Shown in pieces: positions 1 through 6,063 of a DNA stretch of 6,501 bases. The position numbers and the translations under genes were made by a program. A model generated the notes under the pieces. The model was not told the origin of the DNA and did no database searches. It saw only the letters and a list, made by a program, of their open reading frames with translations. This stretch comes from Syntrophales bacterium (lineage in GTDB: Bacteria > Desulfobacterota > Syntrophia > Syntrophales > UBA2251): the NCBI GenBank assembly GCA_023230905.1, contig JALNWL010000146.1:1-6501 (forward strand). The letters are read 5' to 3'. How positions within the stretch are numbered: position 1 is the stretch's first letter; each line of letters opens with the position of its first letter.

Positions 1-1151
1 CCCCGGCGCATCAGTTCGTACATCATCGTCATGGTGACCCGCGCGCCGCTCGCCCCCACGGGATGTCCGATGGCGACTGCCCCACCGTTGACGTTCGTCT
101 TGTCCTGCAGGGCCTGCCACTTCGCCGGGTCGTCCTTTGCCAGCATCTTGAGCGACACCAGCGTCACCGCGGCGAAGGCCTCGTTGATCTCGATCACGTC
201 CACATCGTCGATGGTGTGTCCGGTCTTGGCGAACATCTTCTCGATCGCCTGGGCCGGCACGCAGGCCATGTATTTCGGGGAACCCGCCGCGCACGCGCAG
301 GCCTCGATCGTCGCGAGCGGCTTGAGGCCCAGGGCATCGGCCTTTTTCCGCGACATGATCACCATCGCCGACGCGCCCGAATTCATGCCCGGGGCGTTCC
401 CCGCGGTCACCGTCGGGCTGCCGTAGACGGTCTTCAGGGCCGCCATCTTCTCCAGGCTCAGGTTCTCCCGGGGCGCCTCGTCCTTCTCCAGGACGATCGG
501 CGCCTTCTTCTGAGGGATCTCGATGCGCATCAGTTCCCCGCCCACCTCATATTTGCCGGCTTTCGCCGCCGCAAAATACTTCGTGTGACTGGCCAGCGCC
601 CACTCGTCCTGCTTCTCGCGGGTGACCCCGTACTCCAGCGCCACATGACCGGCGTCCGTCGCCACCGGGGCGAACCCCTTACGGCTGTAGCCCAGCTCAA
701 AAAGCACATCCTCCAGCGCGACGTGCCCCAAACGGCTGCCCCAGCGCGTCTTCTCCGCGGAGGCGATCAGCGGCACGTTCCCCATGTTCTCCGCCCCGCA
801 GGCGACGACGATCTCCGCATCCCCGGACTTGATGGCCCGGCAGCCCAGCCGCAGCGCCGTCATGGACGAACAGCAGGCCCGGTCGATCGTGAGCGAGATG
901 CTCTCGTCGGGAAACCCTGCCAACAGCGTGATCTGCCGGGCAGGGACGTTCGTGTAGATGGCGTATTCCGCCGGGATGCAGGTGCCGTAATAGACCTCGT
1001 CGACCTGCTTGGGATCGAGATCGATCCGGCGGACAACCTCCTTCAGGGCAAGCACCCCCAGGTCCATGCTCAAAACCGTTTTCAAGACCCCGTCGAAACG
1101 CCCGAAGGGCGTCCGGACGGCGCTGACCACCACCACATCATTTGCATTCAT
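1..1151 (-). CDS. Acetyl-CoA acetyltransferase-type thiolase, 3' end cut by window edge
   Basis: Classical thiolase-family enzyme, expected to cleave a 3-oxoacyl-CoA with CoA or to condense two acyl-CoAs in the cytoplasm. The reading frame is open to the left edge and gives 383 complete residues, starting MNANDVVVVSAVRTPFG. The nucleophile motif is RACCSSM with the likely catalytic Cys at residue 93. The second active-site block is EINEAFA (about 321-327). NVNGGAVAIGHPVGASG (about 353-369) carries the catalytic His363. The final Cys-Gly-Gly motif, roughly 15-20 residues further on, lies outside the window. I chose the ATG at 1151 because AGAGG (1160-1164) lies 8 bases upstream; an in-frame ATG at 1157 is the alternative. 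The region normally reading HMGxTAE is altered to PVATDAG (162-168), so substrate preference may differ from textbook acetoacetyl-CoA thiolases. It follows the flavoprotein gene after a 131-base gap. Family is certain; the substrate is not. Confidence 0.93.
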   Translation of the reverse strand, partial: MNANDVVVVSAVRTPFGRFDGVLKTVLSMDLGVLALKEVVRRIDLDPKQVDEVYYGTCIPAEYAIYTNVPARQITLLAGFPDESISLTIDRACCSSMTALRLGCRAIKSGDAEIVVACGAENMGNVPLIASAEKTRWGSRLGHVALEDVLFELGYSRKGFAPVATDAGHVALEYGVTREKQDEWALASHTKYFAAAKAGKYEVGGELMRIEIPQKKAPIVLEKDEAPRENLSLEKMAALKTVYGSPTVTAGNAPGMNSGASAMVIMSRKKADALGLKPLATIEACACAAGSPKYMACVPAQAIEKMFAKTGHTIDDVDVIEINEAFAAVTLVSLKMLAKDDPAKWQALQDKTNVNGGAVAIGHPVGASGARVTMTMMYELMRR

Positions 1152-1282
1152 TTTCATGACCTCTGGTCCCTTTTCCCGGGATCTTCCGATACCCGTTCTT
1201 TTCGTGAAAACCACCGCCGTCCGGGTTCCGTCCCGATCTCCCACGGCCCCCCCGCGGACAGCGTCCGGCTGTTTTACCTCGT
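1152..1282 (-). other. Intergenic gap between FAD oxidoreductase and left thiolase
   Basis: This is the longest non-coding stretch in the window (131 bases). It holds a short inverted repeat at 1255-1267 (five-base arms CGGAC/GTCCG, three-base loop), overlapped by a second possible hairpin at 1258-1272 (arms ACAGC/GCTGT), and a run of seven C at 1247-1253. No T-run follows either hairpin in the direction of transcription, so neither is a convincing intrinsic terminator. I see no clear -35/-10 pair or sigma-54 type promoter. It may be an mRNA spacer or processing site, or hold a weak internal promoter. Confidence 0.35.
1160..1164 (-). promoter_or_regulatory. Probable ribosome binding site of the left thiolase
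   Basis: AGAGG on the minus strand, 8 bases before ATG 1151 and only 2 bases before ATG 1157. A second purine run (AAAAGGG) further upstream could serve ATG 1157 instead, so the choice between these two starts, two codons apart, is not firm. Confidence 0.5.
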
Positions 1283-2806
1283 TTAATGGAATCCGAAATC
1301 CTTCCCCAGGATCTCGCCCGCGCAGATCATGCCGGACACGATGGCGCAATCCATGGCGACACCGTACCCCCGGGCCGTATCGCCCGCAAAATAGAGCCCC
1401 CGGACATGCTCCGACTTGACCGGCACTTTCTGCGTTCCGGCCTGGGAGATGCTCTTCGCCACGCCTTCGAGCTTCCAGCAAACGACATCGAGCTTCCAGT
1501 CCATGCTCGCCTTGAATCCGGGATAGACCTCCTCCATGAATTCGGGCAGCCGGTTGACGATCTTCTTGACCAGTTCCGGCGTCGTGGCCTCTTTCTCCGT
1601 CAACGGCAGATAACCGGTGTAGAGGTACTTGCCCGTCGGCGCCGAGGTCGGATCCAGGGCGGACTGGATGTTCCAGCAGATGTAGACGTCGAAGTCGAAT
1701 CCTTCGGATTTGGGCAGGACGCAGGTGTTCTTGAGGCCCATCTTCGCCTCGTCTTCCGGCATCACGAGCTTGTTCAGGCCGATGTACGGGCAGTAGCTCC
1801 CGTAGCCGTACATGCGCTCGATCTTTTCCGGATAATCGGCCGGGAAGTGGGCCTTGTCGATGACCTTGAAGGTCTGCTGCGCCGGGATGTTGCTGACGAC
1901 CTTGCCGGTCGTGAAGGTCTGCTCTCCTTCCGCGGTGTCAACCAGCACACCCTTGACGGCGCCGTTCTCGATGAGGACCTTCTTCACCTTCGCATTGTAG
2001 AGGATGTCCCCGCCCAGGCCCCGATATTTCTCGACGACCGCCTTGGACCATTCCATGACGCCGTTTTCGACGAATCCGCCGACGTAGCCCAGCACGCCGC
2101 GCATGAGTTTGGGACCGAAGGCGGTCTTGAAGTACCGGAAGATCTCGCCGATGGAGATGTCCTCCGGACTGTTGATGGTCGAAAAGAGGGTCGCCACCGA
2201 GTGGAGGTGGTTGAAAATCACGTCGCTCTTGCTGATCCCCTTTTCGTCCGCCCACTGTTTGAAGGAAACCTTTTCGAGCGCGTCGAGCTGCTCGTCCGTC
2301 ATCATGTGGGCATCCGCATAGAAGGAGAAAAACGGGATCTTGTTCTCCTTGGCGATGCGCTTGAGTTCGGGGTCGATCTTCGAGCCGGCCACGTCGTGAT
2401 AAAGCTTGCCTTTGTAATAATTTCCCCACATGCCGCCGTGCTTCTTGATCTCCGGCAAACCGCCGATCTGGTCCTCGAAGTCGAGCATATAGCCGGCCCC
2501 GTTTGCGCTCAGGGCATGATAGCCGATATCCAGGGTGTAGCCGTCCAGCATCCGGTTCTTGATGATCGTCTCAATGTCGGGCTGTGAGGAGGCCAGGTAG
2601 GAATACTGGGCGGCCAGCACCTTCTTGTACCAGTCGAACCCGTTGTCGCAGATCTCCTTGCCCTTGATGGACAGGGCGCGTCCGCCGGGACGATCGCACT
2701 GCTCCAGGATCAGGACCCTCAGGCCTTCCTTCGCCATCAGGGTTCCAACCGTCAGGCCTCCGACTCCGGCGCCCACAACAATCGCGTCATACTGTTTTTC
2801 CTTCAT
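1283..2806 (-). CDS. FAD-dependent oxidoreductase, phytoene desaturase/amine oxidase type
   Basis: A 507-residue flavoprotein of the phytoene-dehydrogenase-like group (CrtI, carotene isomerase, retinol saturase and relatives). The N terminus is a Rossmann FAD-binding fold: YDAIVVGAGVGG (GAGVGG at 12-17), an acidic residue at the end of the second strand (Glu35, in LILEQ), then RPGGRA (39-44). The C terminus has the second FAD contact, LYFAGDTARGYGVAMD (Gly475-Asp476), then a helix typical of the family. Length is normal and the frame is intact. Family members desaturate, saturate or isomerise C=C bonds of hydrophobic molecules; which reaction applies here cannot be read from the sequence. I chose the ATG at 2806 because AAAGGG (2813-2818) lies 6 bases upstream and the Rossmann strand starts soon after. 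In-frame GTG 2842 and ATG 2839 would add 11-12 residues but have no good ribosome site. The gene begins 39 bases after the lipocalin-like gene, so it is probably in the same operon. I see no signal peptide and no clear membrane segment. Confidence 0.9.
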   Translation of the reverse strand: MKEKQYDAIVVGAGVGGLTVGTLMAKEGLRVLILEQCDRPGGRALSIKGKEICDNGFDWYKKVLAAQYSYLASSQPDIETIIKNRMLDGYTLDIGYHALSANGAGYMLDFEDQIGGLPEIKKHGGMWGNYYKGKLYHDVAGSKIDPELKRIAKENKIPFFSFYADAHMMTDEQLDALEKVSFKQWADEKGISKSDVIFNHLHSVATLFSTINSPEDISIGEIFRYFKTAFGPKLMRGVLGYVGGFVENGVMEWSKAVVEKYRGLGGDILYNAKVKKVLIENGAVKGVLVDTAEGEQTFTTGKVVSNIPAQQTFKVIDKAHFPADYPEKIERMYGYGSYCPYIGLNKLVMPEDEAKMGLKNTCVLPKSEGFDFDVYICWNIQSALDPTSAPTGKYLYTGYLPLTEKEATTPELVKKIVNRLPEFMEEVYPGFKASMDWKLDVVCWKLEGVAKSISQAGTQKVPVKSEHVRGLYFAGDTARGYGVAMDCAIVSGMICAGEILGKDFGFH

Positions 2807-2812
2807 GTCCAA

Positions 2813-2818
2813 CCCTTT
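2813..2818 (-). promoter_or_regulatory. Ribosome binding site of FAD oxidoreductase
   Basis: AAAGGG on the minus strand, 6 bases before ATG 2806. It supports that start over the in-frame GTG 2842 and ATG 2839, which lie just after the preceding stop without a recognisable site. Confidence 0.65.
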
Positions 2819-2845
2819 CTTTGAGTGTATTTTGAGCATCACGCT

Positions 2846-3865
2846 CTATAGATACATCAGTTCATGAAGCATCTGACCGGAAACGACGTCGCGCCGGCCG
2901 TCGACCTCCACGTCCATCGTGTAGTTCGCCAGGAAGCGGTAGTAGTACTGGTTCCAATCCGCAATCTTGGGCAGCTGCATGGTTTCGATCATCCGCGTCG
3001 TGTCGAGGGTGAGCGTCATTTTGACCCCTTCGGTGTCCGTCGTGATGACGAGCTTCCTGGCGTAGTCCCGGCCGGTCTTCTCGTCGCGGACCATCTCCTC
3101 CAGTTTTGTCTCCATCCAGTCCGTGGACAGGACGATCTCTCCGGGGCGCGCAATCAGAAGCGGCGAAACCACCGGTGCCTCCTGGGCGCGCGGGATGACC
3201 CACCCGTAGTCGATGATGTATTTGTCGTTGTGGATGCGCCCCCAGTACCAGCCCGCGAAGATATCGAACTGGGCCTTGTTGCCCCAGTTGTGGTCATGAT
3301 AGCAGGCGCCCCGGACGGGGATCGTCTCCTCCTTGAGATAAAGCTCGCCCGTGACCTCCGCATAGGGAACGGCGACGACCCAGCCGCCGATCGCCCCCTG
3401 CGCTTCGTCGTGATAAAGGAGCCCCGTGCCGGGCTTCCAGCCGGGGACGACGGGCTTCAGCGAAAGGCGGGCGCCGACGCCCTTGATCTTGATGTACATC
3501 TCATAGGTGGCCCCGGCGTCCTTGAGCCACGCCTCCCCCATCCGGACATCGCAGTAGTCCGGGCAGGCGTAGATGTCTTTCTCGTCACACAGGTCGTAGC
3601 GGGCCGTCTGCGTGCCGTCCGGCTTGTACACCATGAGCTGGATGGACGGAACGATCGGCCTTAGGAAGGCGTTCATGTAATGGAAGGTTACGACGAGATG
3701 GTAGCCGTTGTCGAACGAGGCATCGACATACCACCACTCGTAGTAATCCGTGCTCTTGTAGATGTGGTTGCCGTCGTCACGCCGCTGGTAATTCGACGGA
3801 TTTCGCTCGGCGCCCCGCCGACCGTTCCACATGGACAGATAATTCTTCTTCTCCATCTCGTTCAT
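2846..3865 (-). CDS. CrtC/AttH family lipocalin-like protein (carotenoid 1,2-hydratase-like)
   Basis: A 339-residue protein assigned to the CrtC/AttH (hydroxyneurosporene synthase-like) family by two signature blocks. The first is the EWWY motif at 43-46, in a strand ending YVDASFDNG. The second is YHDHNWG at 189-195, followed by the aromatic-rich stretch AGWYWGRIHND (204-214). The intervening WVVAVPYAEVTGEL (162-175) also fits. The family is a double lipocalin-like beta barrel that binds hydrophobic ligands. Characterised members include carotenoid 1,2-hydratase, and related folds act as Diels-Alderases in fungal decalin pathways; many members have no known function. No signal peptide is visible (the N terminus is hydrophilic, MNEMEKKNYLSMW), so it is probably cytoplasmic. 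I chose ATG 3865 because GAGGG (3872-3876) is 6 bases upstream and overlaps the stop of the upstream DUF35 gene; ATG 3871 abuts that site. It lies between the DUF35 genes and a phytoene-desaturase-type flavoprotein, which suggests action on the same hydrophobic substrate. The reaction is unknown. Confidence 0.86.
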   Translation of the reverse strand: MNEMEKKNYLSMWNGRRGAERNPSNYQRRDDGNHIYKSTDYYEWWYVDASFDNGYHLVVTFHYMNAFLRPIVPSIQLMVYKPDGTQTARYDLCDEKDIYACPDYCDVRMGEAWLKDAGATYEMYIKIKGVGARLSLKPVVPGWKPGTGLLYHDEAQGAIGGWVVAVPYAEVTGELYLKEETIPVRGACYHDHNWGNKAQFDIFAGWYWGRIHNDKYIIDYGWVIPRAQEAPVVSPLLIARPGEIVLSTDWMETKLEEMVRDEKTGRDYARKLVITTDTEGVKMTLTLDTTRMIETMQLPKIADWNQYYYRFLANYTMDVEVDGRRDVVSGQMLHELMYL

Positions 3866-3871
3866 GTCCAT

Positions 3872-3876
3872 CCCTC
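3872..3876 (-). promoter_or_regulatory. Ribosome binding site of lipocalin-like gene, overlapping upstream stop
   Basis: GAGGG on the minus strand, sharing its GA with the TGA stop of the second DUF35 gene. It sits 6 bases before ATG 3865 and directly against ATG 3871, so the inner ATG is the better start. Confidence 0.65.
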
Positions 3877-4330
3877 AGAGAGGTTTGAAATACTGGATGT
3901 CCAGGATGTTCGCCTTGCGGTCCCGGGCGAAAACCGGCCTCACCCGCATGCCGATATGGACCTCGTCGAGATCGACCTCGTCGAGGAAGTGGGCCATGCC
4001 CGTATCGGCGCCGTCGAGCTTGATCACGGCATAGACGAAGGGGGCCTTCCGGGGCTGGACGGGCTCGTTGTAGGTCACGACCGTAAAGGTCTCCACCGTT
4101 CCCAGTGGACCGATTTCGACGGTCTCCGTCAATTCCGAAAAACAGACTTGACAGGTCGAGCGGGGCGGCCAGAGGACCTTGTTGCATTTAGGGCATTTCG
4201 CCCCCAGAATTTTCTGCTGGTCCCTGAGCGCGACATAAAAGCGGCTGCCCATCCGGCCGGCATAGTAGCGGCTGTTGGCCGTCAGGTGCTGATCGACCTC
4301 GAAGGGTTCGTAGTGTTTGATCTCTTCCAT
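3875..4330 (-). CDS. DUF35 zinc-ribbon/OB-fold protein, second copy
   Basis: A 151-residue protein with the DUF35 layout. An N-terminal helical region (about 1-40) contains RYYAGRMGSRFYVALRD. A rubredoxin-like zinc ribbon follows, with Cys46, Cys49, Cys60 and Cys63 (CPKC-x10-CQVC, with the usual WPPR between the pairs). A C-terminal OB fold contains GTVETFTVV, PFVYAVIKLDGAD and the closing IGMRVRPVFAR. Known DUF35 proteins are non-catalytic or accessory subunits that dock to thiolase-superfamily enzymes and help bind or channel CoA substrates (archaeal thiolase/HMG-CoA synthase complex, BbsA, PhlB, ChsH2). The start at 4330 has AAGGAG (4339-4344) 8 bases upstream. It is clearly paralogous to the neighbour at 4375-4869, from which it is separated by 44 bases. 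Its TGA stop overlaps the ribosome site of the lipocalin-like gene. The partner is most likely one of the two SCP2-type thiolase-like proteins upstream; which one cannot be decided here. Confidence 0.93.
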   Translation of the reverse strand: MEEIKHYEPFEVDQHLTANSRYYAGRMGSRFYVALRDQQKILGAKCPKCNKVLWPPRSTCQVCFSELTETVEIGPLGTVETFTVVTYNEPVQPRKAPFVYAVIKLDGADTGMAHFLDEVDLDEVHIGMRVRPVFARDRKANILDIQYFKPL

Positions 4331-4338
4331 CGGATTCG

Positions 4339-4344
4339 CTCCTT
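4339..4344 (-). promoter_or_regulatory. Ribosome binding site of second DUF35 gene
   Basis: AAGGAG on the minus strand, 8 bases before ATG 4330, within the 44-base gap between the two DUF35 genes. It is a strong site that allows independent initiation even without coupling. Confidence 0.75.
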
Positions 4345-4374
4345 AGCTTTTTGAGATGAAATTGCTCGCCGGCC

Positions 4375-4869
4375 TCACTTCGGGCGGACCTGGCCGGGCA
4401 GCGGCTCATAATAGAGGATGTCGCTCAGGTCGCCGGTCCGCTGCTCCTTCGGGCGCAGGACGAGGCGCATCCGCATCCCCACCCAGACCTTCTCCATATC
4501 CGGCTCCACGTTGACGAAATGGTCGAGTACCGACGTCGCGCCATCAAGGCGGACGGACCCGTAAACGAAGGGCGGCTCGTGGGGTTTCCCCGTCGTGGGA
4601 TCCGTCAGGGGGAGATACATGATCGTGAAGGCCACGAGCGTCCCCTCCTGCGCGAGTTCCACCCACTCCTCGTTTTTGACATGACACTCGGCGCAGACGA
4701 TCCGGGGCGGCAACTGCACCCGCTTGCACCGGGGGCATTTCACCGCGAAGATCTTGCCGTTATCCCGCATTTCGACCAGGTATTTCGTCAGGTACTGACC
4801 GGCGGCAAACCGGTAGGGGACGTCCACCGTCATGGGGATCGAGATCCATTCCTGTTCTTTCTGTACCAT
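4375..4869 (-). CDS. DUF35 zinc-ribbon/OB-fold protein, first copy
   Basis: A 164-residue DUF35 protein. Helical N terminus (about 1-40; YRFAAGQYLTKYLVEMRDNG), zinc ribbon with Cys45, Cys48, Cys59 and Cys62 (CPRC-x10-CAEC, LPPR between), then an OB fold with GTLVAFTIMY, PPFVYGSVRLDGATS and VGMRMRLVLRP. All four metal ligands are present, so the zinc site should be intact. It differs from the second copy by a longer loop in the OB fold (TDPTTGKPHEPP) and a longer C-terminal tail (LPGQVRPK). The role inferred from the family is a partner subunit of a thiolase-fold enzyme, giving access to and binding of CoA thioesters. I chose ATG 4869 because AGGAGG (4877-4882) lies 7 bases upstream; the in-frame GTG 4875 is only one base from that site. 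The Shine-Dalgarno overlaps the TGA of the preceding thiolase-like gene, which suggests coupled synthesis of the two as complex partners. Confidence 0.93.
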   Translation of the reverse strand: MVQKEQEWISIPMTVDVPYRFAAGQYLTKYLVEMRDNGKIFAVKCPRCKRVQLPPRIVCAECHVKNEEWVELAQEGTLVAFTIMYLPLTDPTTGKPHEPPFVYGSVRLDGATSVLDHFVNVEPDMEKVWVGMRMRLVLRPKEQRTGDLSDILYYEPLPGQVRPK

Positions 4870-4876
4870 CTTCACG

Positions 4877-4882
4877 CCTCCT
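4877..4882 (-). promoter_or_regulatory. Ribosome binding site overlapping upstream stop codon
   Basis: AGGAGG on the minus strand, beginning with the A of the TGA stop of the thiolase-like gene (TGAGGAGG). It is 7 bases from ATG 4869 and only 1 base from GTG 4875, so it decides for the ATG. The arrangement fits translational coupling of the thiolase-like protein and its DUF35 partner. Confidence 0.8.
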
Positions 4883-6051
4883 CAATCATCCAGGGTCTTC
4901 GACAGGGCCGTCATGACCGTCCAGTTCGTGCCGCCGTATCCCGTCGTCAGGGCACGGCGGACGTCCTTCGGCACCTGATGTCCGCCGGCGTCCCCGCGGA
5001 TCTGCAGGGCCGCCTCCCAGACTCGGAGCATCGCCGACGCCCCGATGCAGTTCGTGGACAGAACCCCCCCGGACGGATTCACCGGAATGGGGCCGTCGAT
5101 GTTCGTCATCCCCTTCTCGACGAGGCGGAATCCCTCACCGGGGCCGCACAGACCGAGATCCTCGTACCAGATCAGTTCCGCCCAGGTCGCGGGTTCGTAG
5201 ACCTCGAAGACGTCGAAATACTCCGCCGGTTTCTTGACGCCCAATTTCTTGTACATGCGCGCGGCGCACACCTTGGAGAAAATCGGCCGCTTCGTGTCGA
5301 CAAACCGCCAGTCCAACTCGAACTGCTCGTTGTGGGCCGTATCCATCGCCCGGATCCAGACGGGCTTCTTGCAGCGCTTCTTCGCCGTCTTTTCGTCGGC
5401 CAGCACCATCGCGCAGGCGCCGTTCGAGGCGGGGCACATGTCGAGCATCCGGATCGGATAGGATAGCATCCGCGAATTGAGGGCGTCCTCGATGGTGATG
5501 TCCAGCTTCAAATGGGCGTAGGGGTTCTTCCGGGCGTTCTGACGCGCCTTGACCGCGACCATGGCGGAATGCTCCTCCGTGGCGCCCCAGGTGGCCATGT
5601 AGGACGAGCCCATCGTGGCGAAATAGCCCACGGCGGCGCCCGCCAGGGAACGGCCCCAGAGGGGATGGGCCACGCCGCTCAGGATCGCTCCCGTATCGCC
5701 CTCCTCCTGTTTTTCGAATCCGATGCACAGGGCCTTGTCGAAGAGGCCGCTGGCGATGTGGTGGGCGCCGACGCAGACCGTGGTCGCGCCGACCGTGCCG
5801 CCGGTCGTGATCTTGAGCCCCGGCTTGCCGTAGGCCCCGGTACCGTGGACGAGCCAGCAGTCGGTCATGTGGACCCCCTCAAAGAACTCCATATTGCCCA
5901 GGAAGACCGTATCGATCTCGTCGATCGTCATCCCGGCATCGTCCAGGGCCCGGCGGACCGCTTCGTTCACCATCTCCACCTGATCTACATCGTGGCGCCG
6001 CGCCGCATGATAGGTCTGTCCTCCGCCGACAATGGCAACATTTCTCTTCAT
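4882..6051 (-). CDS. SCP2-type thiolase-like protein lacking the catalytic Cys and His
   Basis: A 389-residue, full-length thiolase-superfamily protein of the SCP2/lipid-transfer type that pairs with DUF35 proteins. Family features are the N-terminal strand NVAIVGGGQTYH, DAGMTIDEIDTVFLGN (38-53), IASGLFDKALCIGFEKQ (99-115), YEDLGLCGPGEG (296-307) and VNPSGGV (324-330). The catalytic positions are unusual. Where the nucleophilic Cys is expected the sequence is ITTGGTVGATT, with Gly85 by ungapped alignment. The His before the Asp/Glu-x-x-Thr block is Tyr285 (EVYEPAT). The GHP His is Asn334 (STNCIGAS). Ordinary thiolysis is therefore doubtful. The steroid side-chain aldolase Ltp2, also DUF35-dependent, is a thiolase-fold lyase that uses tyrosines instead of Cys/His, so a C-C lyase is one possibility; a structural subunit is another. 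The start at 6051 has GGAGG (6059-6063) 7 bases upstream. The frame stays open upstream to 6327, but that part overlaps the preceding gene and has no family features. Confidence 0.9.
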   Translation of the reverse strand: MKRNVAIVGGGQTYHAARRHDVDQVEMVNEAVRRALDDAGMTIDEIDTVFLGNMEFFEGVHMTDCWLVHGTGAYGKPGLKITTGGTVGATTVCVGAHHIASGLFDKALCIGFEKQEEGDTGAILSGVAHPLWGRSLAGAAVGYFATMGSSYMATWGATEEHSAMVAVKARQNARKNPYAHLKLDITIEDALNSRMLSYPIRMLDMCPASNGACAMVLADEKTAKKRCKKPVWIRAMDTAHNEQFELDWRFVDTKRPIFSKVCAARMYKKLGVKKPAEYFDVFEVYEPATWAELIWYEDLGLCGPGEGFRLVEKGMTNIDGPIPVNPSGGVLSTNCIGASAMLRVWEAALQIRGDAGGHQVPKDVRRALTTGYGGTNWTVMTALSKTLDD

Positions 6052-6058
6052 GATCGAT

Positions 6059-6063
6059 CCTCC
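6059..6063 (-). promoter_or_regulatory. Ribosome binding site overlapping upstream stop codon
   Basis: GGAGG read on the minus strand. Its first G is the last base of the TAG stop of the partial thiolase-like gene, and it lies 7 bases before ATG 6051. This fixes the start of the complete thiolase-like gene and argues against the longer frame that extends to 6327. Confidence 0.8.

Noticed and set aside
1255..1272. Intrinsic terminator after the FAD oxidoreductase
   Set aside because: The stems are only five base pairs and no T-run follows in the direction of transcription.
63..1286. Long open frame on the plus strand (407 codons)
   Set aside because: It lies antisense to the thiolase, is Arg/His/Gly/Asp-rich with no family motif, and is explained by the high GC content of the real gene's third codon positions.
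1286..2587. Long open frame on the plus strand (433 codons)
   Set aside because: It is the antisense shadow of the FAD oxidoreductase, whose Rossmann and C-terminal FAD motifs are clear on the other strand.
2864..3664. Plus-strand open frame (266 codons) opposite the lipocalin-like gene
   Set aside because: No recognisable domain; the minus strand carries the EWWY and YHDHNWG motifs.
2846..3865. Carotenoid biosynthesis cluster
   Set aside because: A CrtC-like and a CrtI-like protein alone do not make the case: no phytoene synthase, lycopene cyclase or prenyltransferase gene is present, and the remaining genes are CoA-thioester enzymes.
4519..5466. Plus-strand open frame (315 codons) spanning the DUF35 and thiolase-like genes
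   Set aside because: It crosses the boundary of two well supported minus-strand genes and has low-complexity, Arg-rich composition.
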